A DNA stretch of 64,000 nucleotides from Cyanomargarita calcarea GSE-NOS-MK-12-04C (GCA_019359595.1 JAHHGZ010000024.1:1-64000); one strand, 5' to 3'. Numbered from the stretch's first letter, positions 54,879-64,000 are shown. Numbers and translations: made by a program. Notes: generated by a model not told the origin, from the sequence alone.

Positions 54879-56477
54879 CTAACTCAACTGCGCCACCAAT
54901 TGATTCTCCAATAAAGTTTGATTGGTTAACAAATCCTCTACAGTGATTCGTAAAAAGCGTTGTTCGTCAACCAGAAAGAAGATTTTAACCCGATCGCTTC
55001 CTGGATACCCTGTTGGCATAAGTTGGGCAATTGTCCTAGCACCATCTTTGTCATTAAGGGGTTTCACTCTAGTTTCGCCATTATTGAGACGGCGAGTTAT
55101 TAGGCGATCGCCATCAAAATAAACTTCTGTGGTGCCTGTATCTGCCCCCAATTCTCCCATAATTAATTCAATACTGGGTTGATTTTCTGACGAAGCACCT
55201 AGAACTAATTCCGCCGATTGACTCATCGGATAAGCTTGCCCAGCTTTAATAATCGGATGCCAATTATGCCGATTGTGACGCTTATCCCAATAACGGACAC
55301 CGTAGCTGTGGTACAAAAAGTCTTTGATTTCTATACCTTGAGCTAATTGTAAAGCCCCTTGAGCAATGGCTTCAAAAGGGCGATCGCAACGAATTTTATC
55401 TTCTGCAAAATATTGTTTTATCCATGTCTGCACGGCGGGGAGTTGGGATGTCCCGCCAACTAACAAGACGGCATTAATGTCTGCAATCTCTATACCTTGG
55501 CGACGTGCTTGCTGCAACAAACTCGTCATCGAATCATCAAGTAACTCAAAAAACGAGTGTTCTTTGAGGATATTTTCAAAACTATCACGGTTTAATTCCA
55601 ATTCGTAACTTTCAAACGTCTCATCATTAAAATAAACCTCGCTTCCTTGAGTTTGAGTTGATAGTTGAATTTTCACCCGTTCCGCCAATCTTGTTGTCAG
55701 GGGACTGACCGCCAATCCTTGAGTTGTGCCAAAATAATCAACTAACCAATTATCAATATCAGAACCGCCCAAGTTTTGCCCAGCTTTCGCCAATACGCGA
55801 GCAATTTTTGGCTTCTGTCTGGAATCTTCAGAATAACTTTTATTCCCCCACTTTAAAATAAATCCCAGTGGCTTTGCTTTTGCTTGTGCAGCTTTATCCA
55901 ATTGCACCAGCGATAAATCTAAAGTTCCGCCACCAAAGTCTATTACCAACAAAATTTCTTGTTCAGCCAAACCATAGCCCAAAGCTGCTGCTGTGGGTTC
56001 ATCCAGCATCCGCACTTGTTCCACAGGAAGTGCTTGACAAACTGTCCCCAACCAGTGACGATATGCTTCAAAACTATCGACAGGTACAGTTAATACCAAA
56101 GAATCTAACCCGCCTTCTTGGGGTATTAATTCTTCAATTATTTGCGTGAGAAACCATTGCCCTACCTGCTCAAAAGTGATAATTTTTCCATCCAGTTCCG
56201 GTAAGAAGCCTTGGATATCCGCACCAATACCTCGCTTGAAAGTGCGGAAAAATCGCGGTTCATTCCTCAAATCTAAACCGCGATCGCGTACTTGTTGCCC
56301 TACTAAAACCTTACTTGCCGATGCGTCTTCAACATAAACCAAACTAGGTATCAACGGCGGGTTGAGACTCTGTTTAATTGATAAACCAGGGATATTAAGG
56401 GTTTCTGGCTGCTGAGTGACAGGGTTCCAACGAGCAATAACTGTGTTACTTGTACCAAAATCTATTGCGATCGCCAT
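54879..56477 (-). CDS. Hsp70-family ATPase (DnaK-like)
   Basis: 532 residues. Actin-fold ATPase motifs: IAIDFGTSNTVIARW at 3-17, RMLDEPTAAALGYG near 156, VIDFGGGTLDLSLV near 180 and VLLVGGTSQLPAVQ near 330. The C-terminal part (about 385-532) is short and unlike the DnaK substrate-binding domain. It belongs to the Hsp70-like proteins common in cyanobacteria beside true DnaK; its clients are unknown. It is convergent with the brxL remnant. Confidence 0.88.
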   Translation of the reverse strand: MAIAIDFGTSNTVIARWNPVTQQPETLNIPGLSIKQSLNPPLIPSLVYVEDASASKVLVGQQVRDRGLDLRNEPRFFRTFKRGIGADIQGFLPELDGKIITFEQVGQWFLTQIIEELIPQEGGLDSLVLTVPVDSFEAYRHWLGTVCQALPVEQVRMLDEPTAAALGYGLAEQEILLVIDFGGGTLDLSLVQLDKAAQAKAKPLGFILKWGNKSYSEDSRQKPKIARVLAKAGQNLGGSDIDNWLVDYFGTTQGLAVSPLTTRLAERVKIQLSTQTQGSEVYFNDETFESYELELNRDSFENILKEHSFFELLDDSMTSLLQQARRQGIEIADINAVLLVGGTSQLPAVQTWIKQYFAEDKIRCDRPFEAIAQGALQLAQGIEIKDFLYHSYGVRYWDKRHNRHNWHPIIKAGQAYPMSQSAELVLGASSENQPSIELIMGELGADTGTTEVYFDGDRLITRRLNNGETRVKPLNDKDGARTIAQLMPTGYPGSDRVKIFFLVDEQRFLRITVEDLLTNQTLLENQLVAQLS

Positions 56478-56699
56478 ATTTTTAGATTATTTCACGCATT
56501 AAGCAAAGCCAATCCAACGATTGGCACGCTATAAGCAAAGCTATATTTCCATAATCCACCAAAAGGGCACATGAAGATTCGCTTCTTCTTTGCCTTCTGC
56601 TTCCACTTGTATCGAAATTGTTAATTTTTATTAAATATCTGTTACATTGATTTACGTGCAGTGGAAATCATTGCGATTCAATACTCTGGAGTTATACGT

Positions 56700-56864
56700 A
56701 TGTCAAATACCAACAAGAATACCGATCCTAATGCTTTTCGCTGGGGATTTACTCTACAGAGCGAAAATTGGAACGGGCGCTTTGCAATGGTTGGTTTTCT
56801 AACTGTTGTCCTAATTGAAGTATTTTCAAAGCAAGGCTTCCTCCATTTTTGGGGCATTTTGTAG
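56700..56864 (+). CDS. hli: High-light-inducible protein (Hlip/Scp)
   Basis: 54 residues from the ATG; a GTG at 56661 would add 13 residues and is less likely. It has a single chlorophyll-binding helix with the motif ENWNGRFAMVGFLTVVLIEV, where Glu, Asn and Arg form the Hlip/LHC signature, then a short GFLHFWGIL end. Hlips bind chlorophyll and carotenoid in thylakoids under high light and during photosystem II assembly. Monocistronic. Confidence 0.92.
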   Translation: MSNTNKNTDPNAFRWGFTLQSENWNGRFAMVGFLTVVLIEVFSKQGFLHFWGIL

Positions 56865-57178
56865 ATTAATGTAAGCTTATATGCTGATACATTTTCGTTT
56901 ACTTTCCCAGCATCTGTTAACAAATACATAGGCTGAGATTTTCTCACGAACCTTGCCTTGTATCGCACTATTTAAATCTCTGTCCATTGTTTGACCAGTG
57001 GACGGGGATTTATTGGTATAAATATAAGTTTTTTTGAAGCGATCGCCCCACATCTCAGCCGAGACAATGATTACTCTATCGATTGGAAGATGATATTTAT
57101 ACTCTAAGCCGTGATGCTGTGAGGGGAATGGCTTAATGGGTGTTTAAGGCATCTTAATACATTGGTTGGTATAGTATC
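56865..57178. other. Intergenic region after hli
   Basis: 314 bp without a recognisable element beyond a HIP1-like GCGATCGC at 57039-57046. Confidence 0.4.
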
Positions 57179-57574
57179 ATGAAAACTCGACAATTAGGCA
57201 AAAACGGACTCACCGTTTCCGCAATCGGCTTAGGTTGCATGGGTATGTCAGACTTTTATGGCACTCCTGATGACACTGAAGCGATCGCAACTATTCATCA
57301 AGCCCTAGATTTAGGCATAAATTTCTTTGACATCGCTGATATGTACGGACCCTTCACCAACGAGGAATTGGTCGGACGGGCAATTCGCCCTCGCCGGGAG
57401 GAAGTTATTCTTGCCACCAAATTTGGTATTGTTCGCACATCTGACCCCAAGGCTCGCGGGATAAATGGCAAACCAGAATACGTCCGCTCTGCCTGCGAAG
57501 CCAGCCTGCGGCGTTTGGGTGTGGATACAATCGATTTATACATGGTGCATTGGAAATTGACCTGCCCGCACTGA
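57179..57574 (+). pseudogene. 3'-truncated aldo/keto reductase
   Basis: 131 codons corresponding to the first 40% of an AKR of the YakC/AKR13 type: [40 protein letters not shown] (catalytic Asp and Tyr), [10 protein letters not shown] (Lys) and [15 protein letters not shown]. The frame then diverges at KLTCPH and stops. The remaining ~200 residues with the NADPH-binding strands are missing and I see no trace of them downstream. No working enzyme is expected. Confidence 0.85.
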
Positions 57575-57964
57575 TAGGGGAATTTGTCCCTATTTGCTTA
57601 GGATTTGAGAATGTTAAATATTATTTAGTTATTTGTCATTTTTGCAACAAAATGCATTTGACTAACTGGATAGAATTTTAAGACTCAAAGCATTTTTTAG
57701 ATGCGGTTATGTAGTTCCCTTTAGAAGATATTCGGAGGGGCTAGAAACTGGTGCAAAATATCTATCAGTTTTTCTACTCAAAAATTCTTATAAGATTAAT
57801 GAGATGTACTTTTTGGCAATTATGTCAATATCACGAAATATTTATTAATATAGATAGATAACGTCAGGAGCCAAGGGTTAAGTTTTTCTAGGCATTTTTT
57901 ATACTAAGTGTGACATTTCGTGTTGTTTCAAGGCTCGGATAATTCTCCAAGGGAGTAGAAAATA
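57575..57964. other. Intergenic region after the AKR fragment
   Basis: 390 bp, AT-rich, no recognisable element. Contains the presumed promoter of the small gene at 57965. Confidence 0.4.
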
Positions 57965-58180
57965 ATGGATAACCAGCAATCGTCAGATAGTAAGGAATTT
58001 GTAGGTAATCTCAAGAATGGGATTTGGTTATTTGGCGTCTCATCTTGGGTATTTGGGATTGCTGACAGAAGTATTGCAACCTTTGCGGATGGCTACTTAT
58101 CTGCATTAGATTTGGCACAACTATTTACAGCTGCGACTTTCTTTGTAGCTTGGTTATTTTTGAAACCGACAAGAGCATAA
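57965..58180 (+). CDS. Small membrane protein of unknown function
   Basis: 71 residues with one or two hydrophobic segments (GIWLFGVSSWVFGIA near 19-33; LFTAATFFVAWLFL near 53-66). GGGAG lies 9 bases before the ATG. No family is recognised. The start site, the following terminator and the regular composition support a real gene. Confidence 0.65.
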   Translation: MDNQQSSDSKEFVGNLKNGIWLFGVSSWVFGIADRSIATFADGYLSALDLAQLFTAATFFVAWLFLKPTRA

Positions 58181-58273
58181 AATTTAGGTCGGGGTTAGTT
58201 TTGTAACGTTTGTAATGCTTAAAGCTGCATCGGGTGCATCAAAGATTGCATCAATTTTGTTTATAGTAAAAAA

Positions 58274-58312
58274 ACAGGGTTGTTCTGCGTAATCGGAACA
58301 ACCCCGTTTTTG
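58274..58312. terminator. Bidirectional intrinsic terminator
   Basis: GGGTTGTTC (58278-58286) pairs with GAACAACCC (58296-58304), with an A-run before and a T-run after. It serves the small gene at 57965 (+) and can act on the GH5 gene's transcript (ends 58448, -). Confidence 0.85.
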
Positions 58313-58447
58313 ATTGTTAGCTCCTGTTTCGATAGAACCGAAAAGTTCTGCGATTGCACTTCCTTGTAGATGACTGTCGGGCTATGATCTAGATATAAGA
58401 ATTTCCATTCAGCCCTATGCAAACCTTTACCGCACCCAATAACAAAT

Positions 58448-60082
58448 CTACAAATTGGTAACAGTAATTGCCGAAGGTTTGAAATTAGCTCCTAATTTAT
58501 TGGCACAATATCCCACATCTTTGAATGTTTGCCCTGGTTGGAGAACCTTGCCCCAACCTGGAGGTGAGACTATGTACTTTGAGCCTTGGGAAACAAAATT
58601 TCCATTCCAACTATTGCTAATACTTGCTTGATTTATTTCCAAGGTTAATTGCCAGTTTTTACTACTTGTATTACCTTGATTGACAACTACTAAATCCACA
58701 CAGAAACCATTTCCCCAATCTGACTTAACAACTGCTGAGGCGACTAAGTTAGGGTTAGTATTACTAGGTGCGGGTGTCGGAGGTGGAGAAGCAGGTGTAA
58801 TATTTCCTGAAAGAAGTGTGTCAAGTAATTGTTGCTTGGCTGTGTCTACATTTACCCAATCATCTAACAAAATACCGCCTGTATCACCACTATTTGGATT
58901 CCAACTCCAATAGGTGAAAGAAAGATTCTTTTGTTTAATGAAATCTACAAACTGCCGCTGCCAAATACCCTCTTTTGAACTAGAATCTACCTGACGACCG
59001 CCAAATTCGCCAATCAAAACTGGAGCAATTCCTTGCTCTGCAATGTAATAAAATCCTTTCTGCCAACGGTCATACAGGTTTTGAGGAAACGAGGATTCGT
59101 TAAACCAATTCTGCAGGTAAACTCCAGCCCCATATTCATGAGGAGAATAAACTAATTTCTTGGCGACATTTAAACGTACGGGGGAATTTTTCACTCCCTC
59201 TAAATTACCTCCCCACCAATGCCCGGATAATTGTTGACCGGGAACATTTTGTAATACACCTTCTACCACAATCAACCAGTTAGGATTGACTGCTAAAACT
59301 TCATTACCACAACGTTCAGCCGCTAATCGCCAGTCAGTAGCTAAGTTATTTGTACCCCAGCTAGCTTGTCCGTGGGGTTCATTTTTCAAATCCGCTCCAA
59401 TCACATTCGATTGATTTTTGTAGCGGGTTGCTAACATTTTCCACGTATCAATCCAGTCAGCTTCAGTAAATCCATCACCGTACCATAGTTCTGGAATGGT
59501 GGCATCATTTAGCCGATGACTATCCAGGAGAATCAACAACCCTTGTTGTGCGGCTTCTTCAATGACAATATCCATAACCTGTAAAGGTGTTTTACCTTGT
59601 AGGTTATTATTACTGCCAATACTAAAATCAATCCCACTAATATTCGGAGAACGTAAAGCCTGCACTGAAAAAGGTAGCCGAATGACGTTATATCCCAGCC
59701 TTTTTATCTGGGCAAGCATATCCTTATAATCTCTTGTCCACAATCCATGAGGGACGTGCAGTTCAGTTTCCATTCCGAACCAGTTGACTCCCCTTAGTAA
59801 TATGGTTTTGCCACTGGCATCAACTATTTCCGAACCTTTGGTAGAAAGTGGAGTTTGAATCGTCATAGCAGCATTGACTGGACTTATTAGGTCGTAAGGA
59901 TGCTGGAATAATATGATTAGTAGCGATAACCCAGCGACAACCCAATAGAATCCTCCAAATCTTTTGAAACCTCGAATACCGGGAACGGTTTGATGCTGCT
60001 GTTTTTTTGTTAAAATTGGCAGTAGCATCCGATGCTTGACAGCACGAAAAGTCCGAGCAATTAGCCGGAAAATATGGGTCAT
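58448..60082 (-). CDS. GH5 family endoglucanase with CBM2-type cellulose-binding domain
   Basis: 544 residues. There is an N-terminal anchor or signal segment near 44-60 (FYWVVAGLSLLIILFQH). The GH5 barrel covers about 75-425 with ILLRGVNWFG, acid/base Glu235 in DLKNEPHG, HEYG and nucleophile Glu359 in LIGEFGG. After a Pro/Ser/Thr linker (PASPPPTPAPSNTNP) comes a C-terminal module (about 443-544), VKSDWGNGFCVDLVVVNQG to SPPGWGKVLQPGQTF, matching family 2 carbohydrate-binding modules. It should be exported and act on beta-1,4-glucan, possibly the cell's own cellulose-like sheath. The 60-bp-plus N-terminal basic stretch is unusually long for a signal peptide. Confidence 0.92.
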   Translation of the reverse strand: MTHIFRLIARTFRAVKHRMLLPILTKKQQHQTVPGIRGFKRFGGFYWVVAGLSLLIILFQHPYDLISPVNAAMTIQTPLSTKGSEIVDASGKTILLRGVNWFGMETELHVPHGLWTRDYKDMLAQIKRLGYNVIRLPFSVQALRSPNISGIDFSIGSNNNLQGKTPLQVMDIVIEEAAQQGLLILLDSHRLNDATIPELWYGDGFTEADWIDTWKMLATRYKNQSNVIGADLKNEPHGQASWGTNNLATDWRLAAERCGNEVLAVNPNWLIVVEGVLQNVPGQQLSGHWWGGNLEGVKNSPVRLNVAKKLVYSPHEYGAGVYLQNWFNESSFPQNLYDRWQKGFYYIAEQGIAPVLIGEFGGRQVDSSSKEGIWQRQFVDFIKQKNLSFTYWSWNPNSGDTGGILLDDWVNVDTAKQQLLDTLLSGNITPASPPPTPAPSNTNPNLVASAVVKSDWGNGFCVDLVVVNQGNTSSKNWQLTLEINQASISNSWNGNFVSQGSKYIVSPPGWGKVLQPGQTFKDVGYCANKLGANFKPSAITVTNL

Positions 60083-61274
60083 AAGATATAATCATCAAAT
60101 GGTTTGCATTCATCCGCCCTTAACATTTGGGCAGCAACCCAAATGGGGCGGTATTCCTTTATCTGACTACAGCCAGTAAAAGAGCTTCGCGAATAAGCGA
60201 AAGTATTTTCAAAATCTTGTCAAAAAAACCGCAGAAATTTCAGCTTTCTTTTTAGGAAAGCTACATGGTTGCAGTCATTAATAACGCCTTGGTTTAGATA
60301 TCGGTCGGCAAATTGTACTTCTAGAGAGTCTGTAGGTTGTACGGGTTTTTAATGGTTGCAGTCGCAAGCTAATAAAAGCGAAAAATGCGGACAAGTTTTT
60401 GCAAGATAATAGGCTAGAAACTTAGTACTACTTCTTAGATACAGACAGTTTGGATAAAGCCATTGATTACCTTCTGTTAGATACGTTTCAACTATTTAAA
60501 AATCTAACGCTAGTTCTGTTGTATATCCAACAGAATTTTTACTGAAAAATTAGCGTTGCTTCATATTTCTGCCAAGTTGACTAAGTGTCCTTTTAAAAGG
60601 ATAGCTTAAAAAACACACAAGTGTCAGCAATGAGTTAGTATTTTAAAATACTTTCTTCAGAGGAATAGCTAGTATGCTTGAGGGGAGCAAAGTCTAGCGA
60701 ATTAAAAATTTTTCTTGTTCTCAGTTTAAAGAGTACAACTACGTAAAAAAAAGCTCTATATTACTTAATATTCTAATTTGCGATCGCTTTGTAGACACTT
60801 CATGAAGTGTACACGAATCTAACTAAAAAATTACGTAAGCAAATAAGCTAGGTTTTTCTAAATCTGCGTTTTCTTAAATATCTTTCACCAGCGTAAAAAA
60901 CGGGTTTCTGGTGATACTGACCGCAATACAGCAATATCAGAAACTTAACATAATCATAGGTGAGATTTGAAACGTTTTTCTCAACAAAAAAGCGTTTTTA
61001 CAGATTTAATTTTTATATTCAATATCTCATTCTTGCCCCCATGTACATATTTTCCTGACCTGTCAATACGTAAGTCCTGGTAACATATAAATCTCTACAT
61101 TTGCGGGAATAGCCAAAAATCGTTCAATGATGGGTAATACCCCTGAACCGCCAAAAATATCCTTGTAGGGTGGGCCGGTAGAACAAGCACTCTTGATAAA
61201 AAAAAGAGTCAAAGGTGAGACTTTGCCGACTGTTCTGTAGTATTTTTTTGGAAGTCCATCTTAAGATTTATGCA
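60083..61274. other. 1.19-kb gene-free region
   Basis: No reading frame or RNA gene recognised on either strand. Features: a partial solitary IS end ACGTAAGTCCTG (61068-61079) and a short repeated ATGGTTGCAGTC (about 60265 and 60352). AT-rich, with divergent promoters expected at both edges. Confidence 0.5.
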
Positions 61275-62015
61275 ATGAAACAACTCCTCAACCACATATT
61301 TAATTTCAAAAAACAGCAAAGAAGCCTTATTCTGGCCTTGCTCATGGTAATCGCTTGTTTGCTGTTTGCTGCTACACCTGCACTAGCTACAGGGGTGTAT
61401 CAGATACCAAATCTTGCCCTGGGCGATCGCCGCATCTGGGTATTAGATCAAGCCGAAGTTATCAGCCGGATCAGCGAAAGTAAAATTAGCAGTGCCTTAG
61501 AGGATTTGGCAAAACAAACGGGCAATGAAGTCAGAATTGTTGCCGTTCACCGCTTAGACTACGGGGAAACACCAGAGAGCTTCACCAAAGCCTTGTTTGA
61601 AAAATGGTTCCCCACAAAAGAAGCGCAAGCAAATCAAGCTTTATTGATGATTGATACCGTTACTAACGGTACTGCAATTATTACTGGCGATAAAGTCAAA
61701 TCTGTAATATCTGATGAAATTGCCCAGAGTGTAGCCAATGAGACTATCATGGCACCACTACGGGATAGTAACAAATACAATCAAGCATTATTAGATGCAA
61801 GCGATCGCCTAGTCGCTGTCCTGTCCGGTCAACCCGATCCGGGACCACCGCAAATCGTCGATAAAGTGAAAGTAGAAGGCACCTTCAAAAAGGCAGAAGA
61901 AACCGATCAAGGGAACGCTACTGCTTGGGTAATCGGGCTGTTAATTGCCGCTACCGTCATCCCAATGGCAACCTACTACATATACCAGGTGAATCAACCA
62001 TCTTCTAATGGGTAG
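61275..62015 (+). CDS. psb32: Psb32-like TPM-domain protein, photosystem II repair
   Basis: 246 residues from the ATG at 61275; an upstream in-frame start at 61215 is less likely because the signal peptide fits this one. The signal peptide is about 16-40 (LALLMVIACLLFAATPALA). The TPM domain is about 50-190 (VLDQAEVISRISESKISSAL; EVRIVAVHRLDYGETPESF), and a C-terminal transmembrane helix near 218-238 (AWVIGLLIAATVIPMATYY) anchors it facing the lumen. Psb32 is a known protective factor for photosystem II repair and high light tolerance. Confidence 0.87.
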   Translation: MKQLLNHIFNFKKQQRSLILALLMVIACLLFAATPALATGVYQIPNLALGDRRIWVLDQAEVISRISESKISSALEDLAKQTGNEVRIVAVHRLDYGETPESFTKALFEKWFPTKEAQANQALLMIDTVTNGTAIITGDKVKSVISDEIAQSVANETIMAPLRDSNKYNQALLDASDRLVAVLSGQPDPGPPQIVDKVKVEGTFKKAEETDQGNATAWVIGLLIAATVIPMATYYIYQVNQPSSNG

Positions 62016-62018
62016 TAG

Positions 62019-62082
62019 GGAGAGTTAGGAGTTAGGGATTAGGAGTTAGAAGTCTTGAATTAATAACTCATCACTCCTAACT
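62019..62082. repeat. Inverted heptamer repeats between psb32-like and DUF4346 genes
   Basis: AGTTAGGAGTTAGGGATTAGG and, further on, ACTCCTAACT. The two arms are complementary, so the stretch can fold into a hairpin between the convergent genes. Confidence 0.75.
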
Positions 62083-62472
62083 TTAATCCTGTACATAATC
62101 TTGCCCTGTCACCAAAGCAAACTCAGCACGGACAAATTCCCGACCAAGATAAGCTGCATGGTCAAACATACTCACAGGACAGGGCTGAGTTTCTTCAAAA
62201 ATTTTGATACACAGTTCTTTTGCTGTCCTCGCACTAAAAACAGTTGTGTGAGTTCTTTCCACCTTTCCCCGTGCGGGAATTACCTTACCTGTTTGAGGAT
62301 CGACAGCTAAACCCCGTTCATCAATTACATTAGTGAAATGCTTGGCATTAATTAACCCCGCTTCCCGATCCAAGTAAATAATGAAATATCCACTTGCGTC
62401 AAGGTCAATATGACGCTGGGAAAGTTTATCATCAATTGCTGCCAAGTTTTCAACCGTCAATTCCATAATCAT
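62083..62472 (-). CDS. DUF4346-family protein
   Basis: 129 residues. GYFIIYLDREAGLINAKHFT and the C-terminal SMFDHAAYLGREFVRAEFAL match the DUF4346 domain, found alone or fused to dihydropteroate-synthase-like proteins in cyanobacteria and archaea. The biochemical function is unknown. ATG at 62472; a second Met two codons later is possible. Confidence 0.75.
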   Translation of the reverse strand: MIMELTVENLAAIDDKLSQRHIDLDASGYFIIYLDREAGLINAKHFTNVIDERGLAVDPQTGKVIPARGKVERTHTTVFSARTAKELCIKIFEETQPCPVSMFDHAAYLGREFVRAEFALVTGQDYVQD

Positions 62473-62573
62473 TCTTCAAATTAACTTCGATCGGGGTTTT
62501 TACACTGCTTCTTAAGTGTAAATCTAACATTGTTATTAGTTAATTCATTAAGTAGCCAACTCTTTACTCGGGA

Positions 62574-63773
62574 CTATTTTTCTTTTGTGAATGGCAATTC
62601 GGCATTGATCGCGTCAATTTCTTGCTGTTCTAATTCATTCACTTCGCTAATGTAGGAACGCAAAATTTGATCTAAACGAAGATTATAGAAGCGGTGCAGA
62701 CTGTGGTTGGGGGTGGCTGGAAAACCGCGACGTTTTTTGTGGCGTCCACCGGCACCGGGGTCAAAAAGTTTAATCCCGTTAGCTATACCCCACTCAATCG
62801 GTGAATAATAACAAGCGTCAAAATGCAAACAATCTATTTCCTGGAAACTACCCCAATAACGCCCGTATAATTTGTCTTCCTTAAACAAACAAAACGACAT
62901 TCCTAGGGGTTGGCGGTTATCTTGTTCGCTGTATGCGGCAACAAATAACACTCGATGCCGATAATGGCTGTGTAATTGCTCAAAGAATCGTTTTGTCAGA
63001 TATTTACTACCCCACCAGCCAAATTTATCGCAGGTGTCTGCATAAAAATCGTACATTAACGGAAACAGCGAGTGGGGAATAGAGTCCCCTGTGAGGGTCT
63101 GGAGTTGCAAACCTGCTTTTTCTACTGCTTTGCGTTCTCGCTTGATATTGCGGCGTTGGTTGGCGTTGAATAGTGTTAAATAATCATCAAAAGTATTAAA
63201 TCCGAGATTTTCCCAAACGAAGCTATGATGCTGCCAAGTTGCGAACCCATGACGTTCCAAAACAGGACGCCATTCGGGATCGACATAAAGAAAATGACAG
63301 CCAGAAATCCGGTTTTTGTTACAGAAAGCGTCAATTTCATGCAGCATCATCGCCGTGATTTCATCTTCATCTTCCCCTGGAGCGATTAAAAACCGATAAC
63401 CTTCTGCCGGGGTAAATGGAGTCATTCCCAATAATTTTGGGTAATAACGTACTCCAAGGCGATCGCTTAATTCTGCCCATTGATGATCGAAGACAAATTC
63501 ACCATAACTATGTCCTTTGAGGTAAAGTGGAGCAGCAGCAATCAGGTTTCTGTCTCGCCATATTGTCAAGTGATTTGGCAACCAGCCATTTTTACCTGTA
63601 GCACTACCAGATGTTTCTAGATTATTCAACCACTCCCACTCCAGAAATGGCGTTTTCAGTGGCATTGCTAAAGCATCCCAAGATAATTGAGGGATTTCAG
63701 CGAGTTTACTTATCCAATTGACTGAATAACGGGGCTTTAATTGTTCGACCATCGGAAGCTTATTAAGATACAA
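62574..63773 (-). CDS. FemAB-like acyltransferase (DUF482)
   Basis: 399 residues of the GNAT-superfamily FemAB-like group (COG3146): WDALAMPLKTPFLEWEWLNN, GYRFLIAPGEDEDE, NANQRRNIKRERKAVEKAGL near 215 and the C-terminal FDPGAGGRHKKRRGFPATPN block. The family is proposed to add amino acids to peptidoglycan or other precursors; the acceptor is unknown. Start at 63773; a Met at residue 8 is an alternative. Likely its own operon, 101 bases from the DUF4346 gene. Confidence 0.85.
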   Translation of the reverse strand: MYLNKLPMVEQLKPRYSVNWISKLAEIPQLSWDALAMPLKTPFLEWEWLNNLETSGSATGKNGWLPNHLTIWRDRNLIAAAPLYLKGHSYGEFVFDHQWAELSDRLGVRYYPKLLGMTPFTPAEGYRFLIAPGEDEDEITAMMLHEIDAFCNKNRISGCHFLYVDPEWRPVLERHGFATWQHHSFVWENLGFNTFDDYLTLFNANQRRNIKRERKAVEKAGLQLQTLTGDSIPHSLFPLMYDFYADTCDKFGWWGSKYLTKRFFEQLHSHYRHRVLFVAAYSEQDNRQPLGMSFCLFKEDKLYGRYWGSFQEIDCLHFDACYYSPIEWGIANGIKLFDPGAGGRHKKRRGFPATPNHSLHRFYNLRLDQILRSYISEVNELEQQEIDAINAELPFTKEK

Positions 63774-64000
63774 AACTTAGTCAAAGCTATATTCAGCCTA
63801 ATCTAATATAGCGATTGTTGCTTTCGTTAGTGATTATTACGCGATCGCCTGCTGCACCAAACCTTGACAACCGTGGACAGGCTTGTTTTGCAGATGCAAG
63901 CCCTAGATACGACTTCTCTTACAAACTTGGGCAAGACAGAAGCTGACATTGCCACGCCGGGTCACACAACGCGGGTAACCCGCGCAAGTGACTGGCTCCA
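63774..64000. other. Right edge of the window
   Basis: 227 bp without a supported gene. Ends in an inverted repeat CGCGGGTAACCCGCG (about 63971-63985), another common cyanobacterial palindrome. Confidence 0.5.

Noticed and set aside
60083-61274. RNA gene or small protein in the 1.19-kb gap
   Set aside because: No tRNA-like cloverleaf, known RNA motif or start-site-supported frame could be recognised by eye.

Overview
The window is chromosomal DNA of a cyanobacterium, most likely a filamentous Nostocales-type organism. The octamer GCGATCGC (HIP1) recurs throughout. There are oxygenic-photosynthesis genes (ndhH, a Psb34-like and a Psb32-like photosystem II factor, a high-light-inducible protein, a CruA-type lycopene cyclase), the thiO-thiG fusion and citramalate synthase cimA typical of the phylum, and many 7-bp-period tandem repeats of the kind known from heterocystous cyanobacteria. 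The genus cannot be fixed from the sequence. I saw no rRNA, tRNA or CRISPR array.

Layout. 1-1.6 kb: a TnpB-type IS605 element with a small ribbon-helix-helix gene beside it. 1.8-4.9 kb: a fused double-ATPase peptide ABC transporter gene, a decayed small gene and a DUF433/DUF5615 toxin-antitoxin pair. 5-7.2 kb: two paralogous secreted peptidoglycan-binding proteins. 7.2-8.1 kb: gene-free, repeat-rich, with a 142-bp MITE. 8.15-14.8 kb: a chemotaxis-type signalling cluster (cheB, cheB, cheR-PAS, histidine kinase) split by a complete 1.3-kb insertion sequence with a 5-bp target duplication. 14.9-21.2 kb: rsmH, ndhH, a stand-alone bilin-binding-type GAF protein, an NDUFAF7-like methyltransferase, a 31-residue membrane peptide and a 3-hydroxyisobutyrate-dehydrogenase-family reductase. 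22.2-33.9 kb: a TPR protein, a Psb34-like protein, thiO-thiG, a frameshifted ferredoxin relic, cimA, a lycopene-cyclase-family enzyme and conserved proteins of unknown role. 34.8-48.6 kb: a beta-propeller lipoprotein-like protein, a two-gene permease system, a tandem histidine-kinase pair whose second member has lost its ATP-binding glycines, a GH57 enzyme, three PRC/DUF2382 stress-type proteins and the aldolase eda.

49.2-54.8 kb is the most unusual part. Two L,D-transpeptidases are followed by the wreck of a type I BREX phage-defence locus: a brxB head joined to a pglX tail, a pglZ without its catalytic core and a brxL without its N-terminal third. A 303-bp tandem repeat carrying DUF4351 reading frames and an apparently intact HigB/HigA toxin-antitoxin pair sit inside it. 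54.9-63.8 kb returns to ordinary content: an Hsp70-like ATPase, a high-light-inducible protein, a truncated aldo/keto reductase, a GH5-CBM2 glucanase, a Psb32-like protein, a DUF4346 protein and a FemAB-like acyltransferase.

All protein assignments come from reading motifs by eye. No database search was run.
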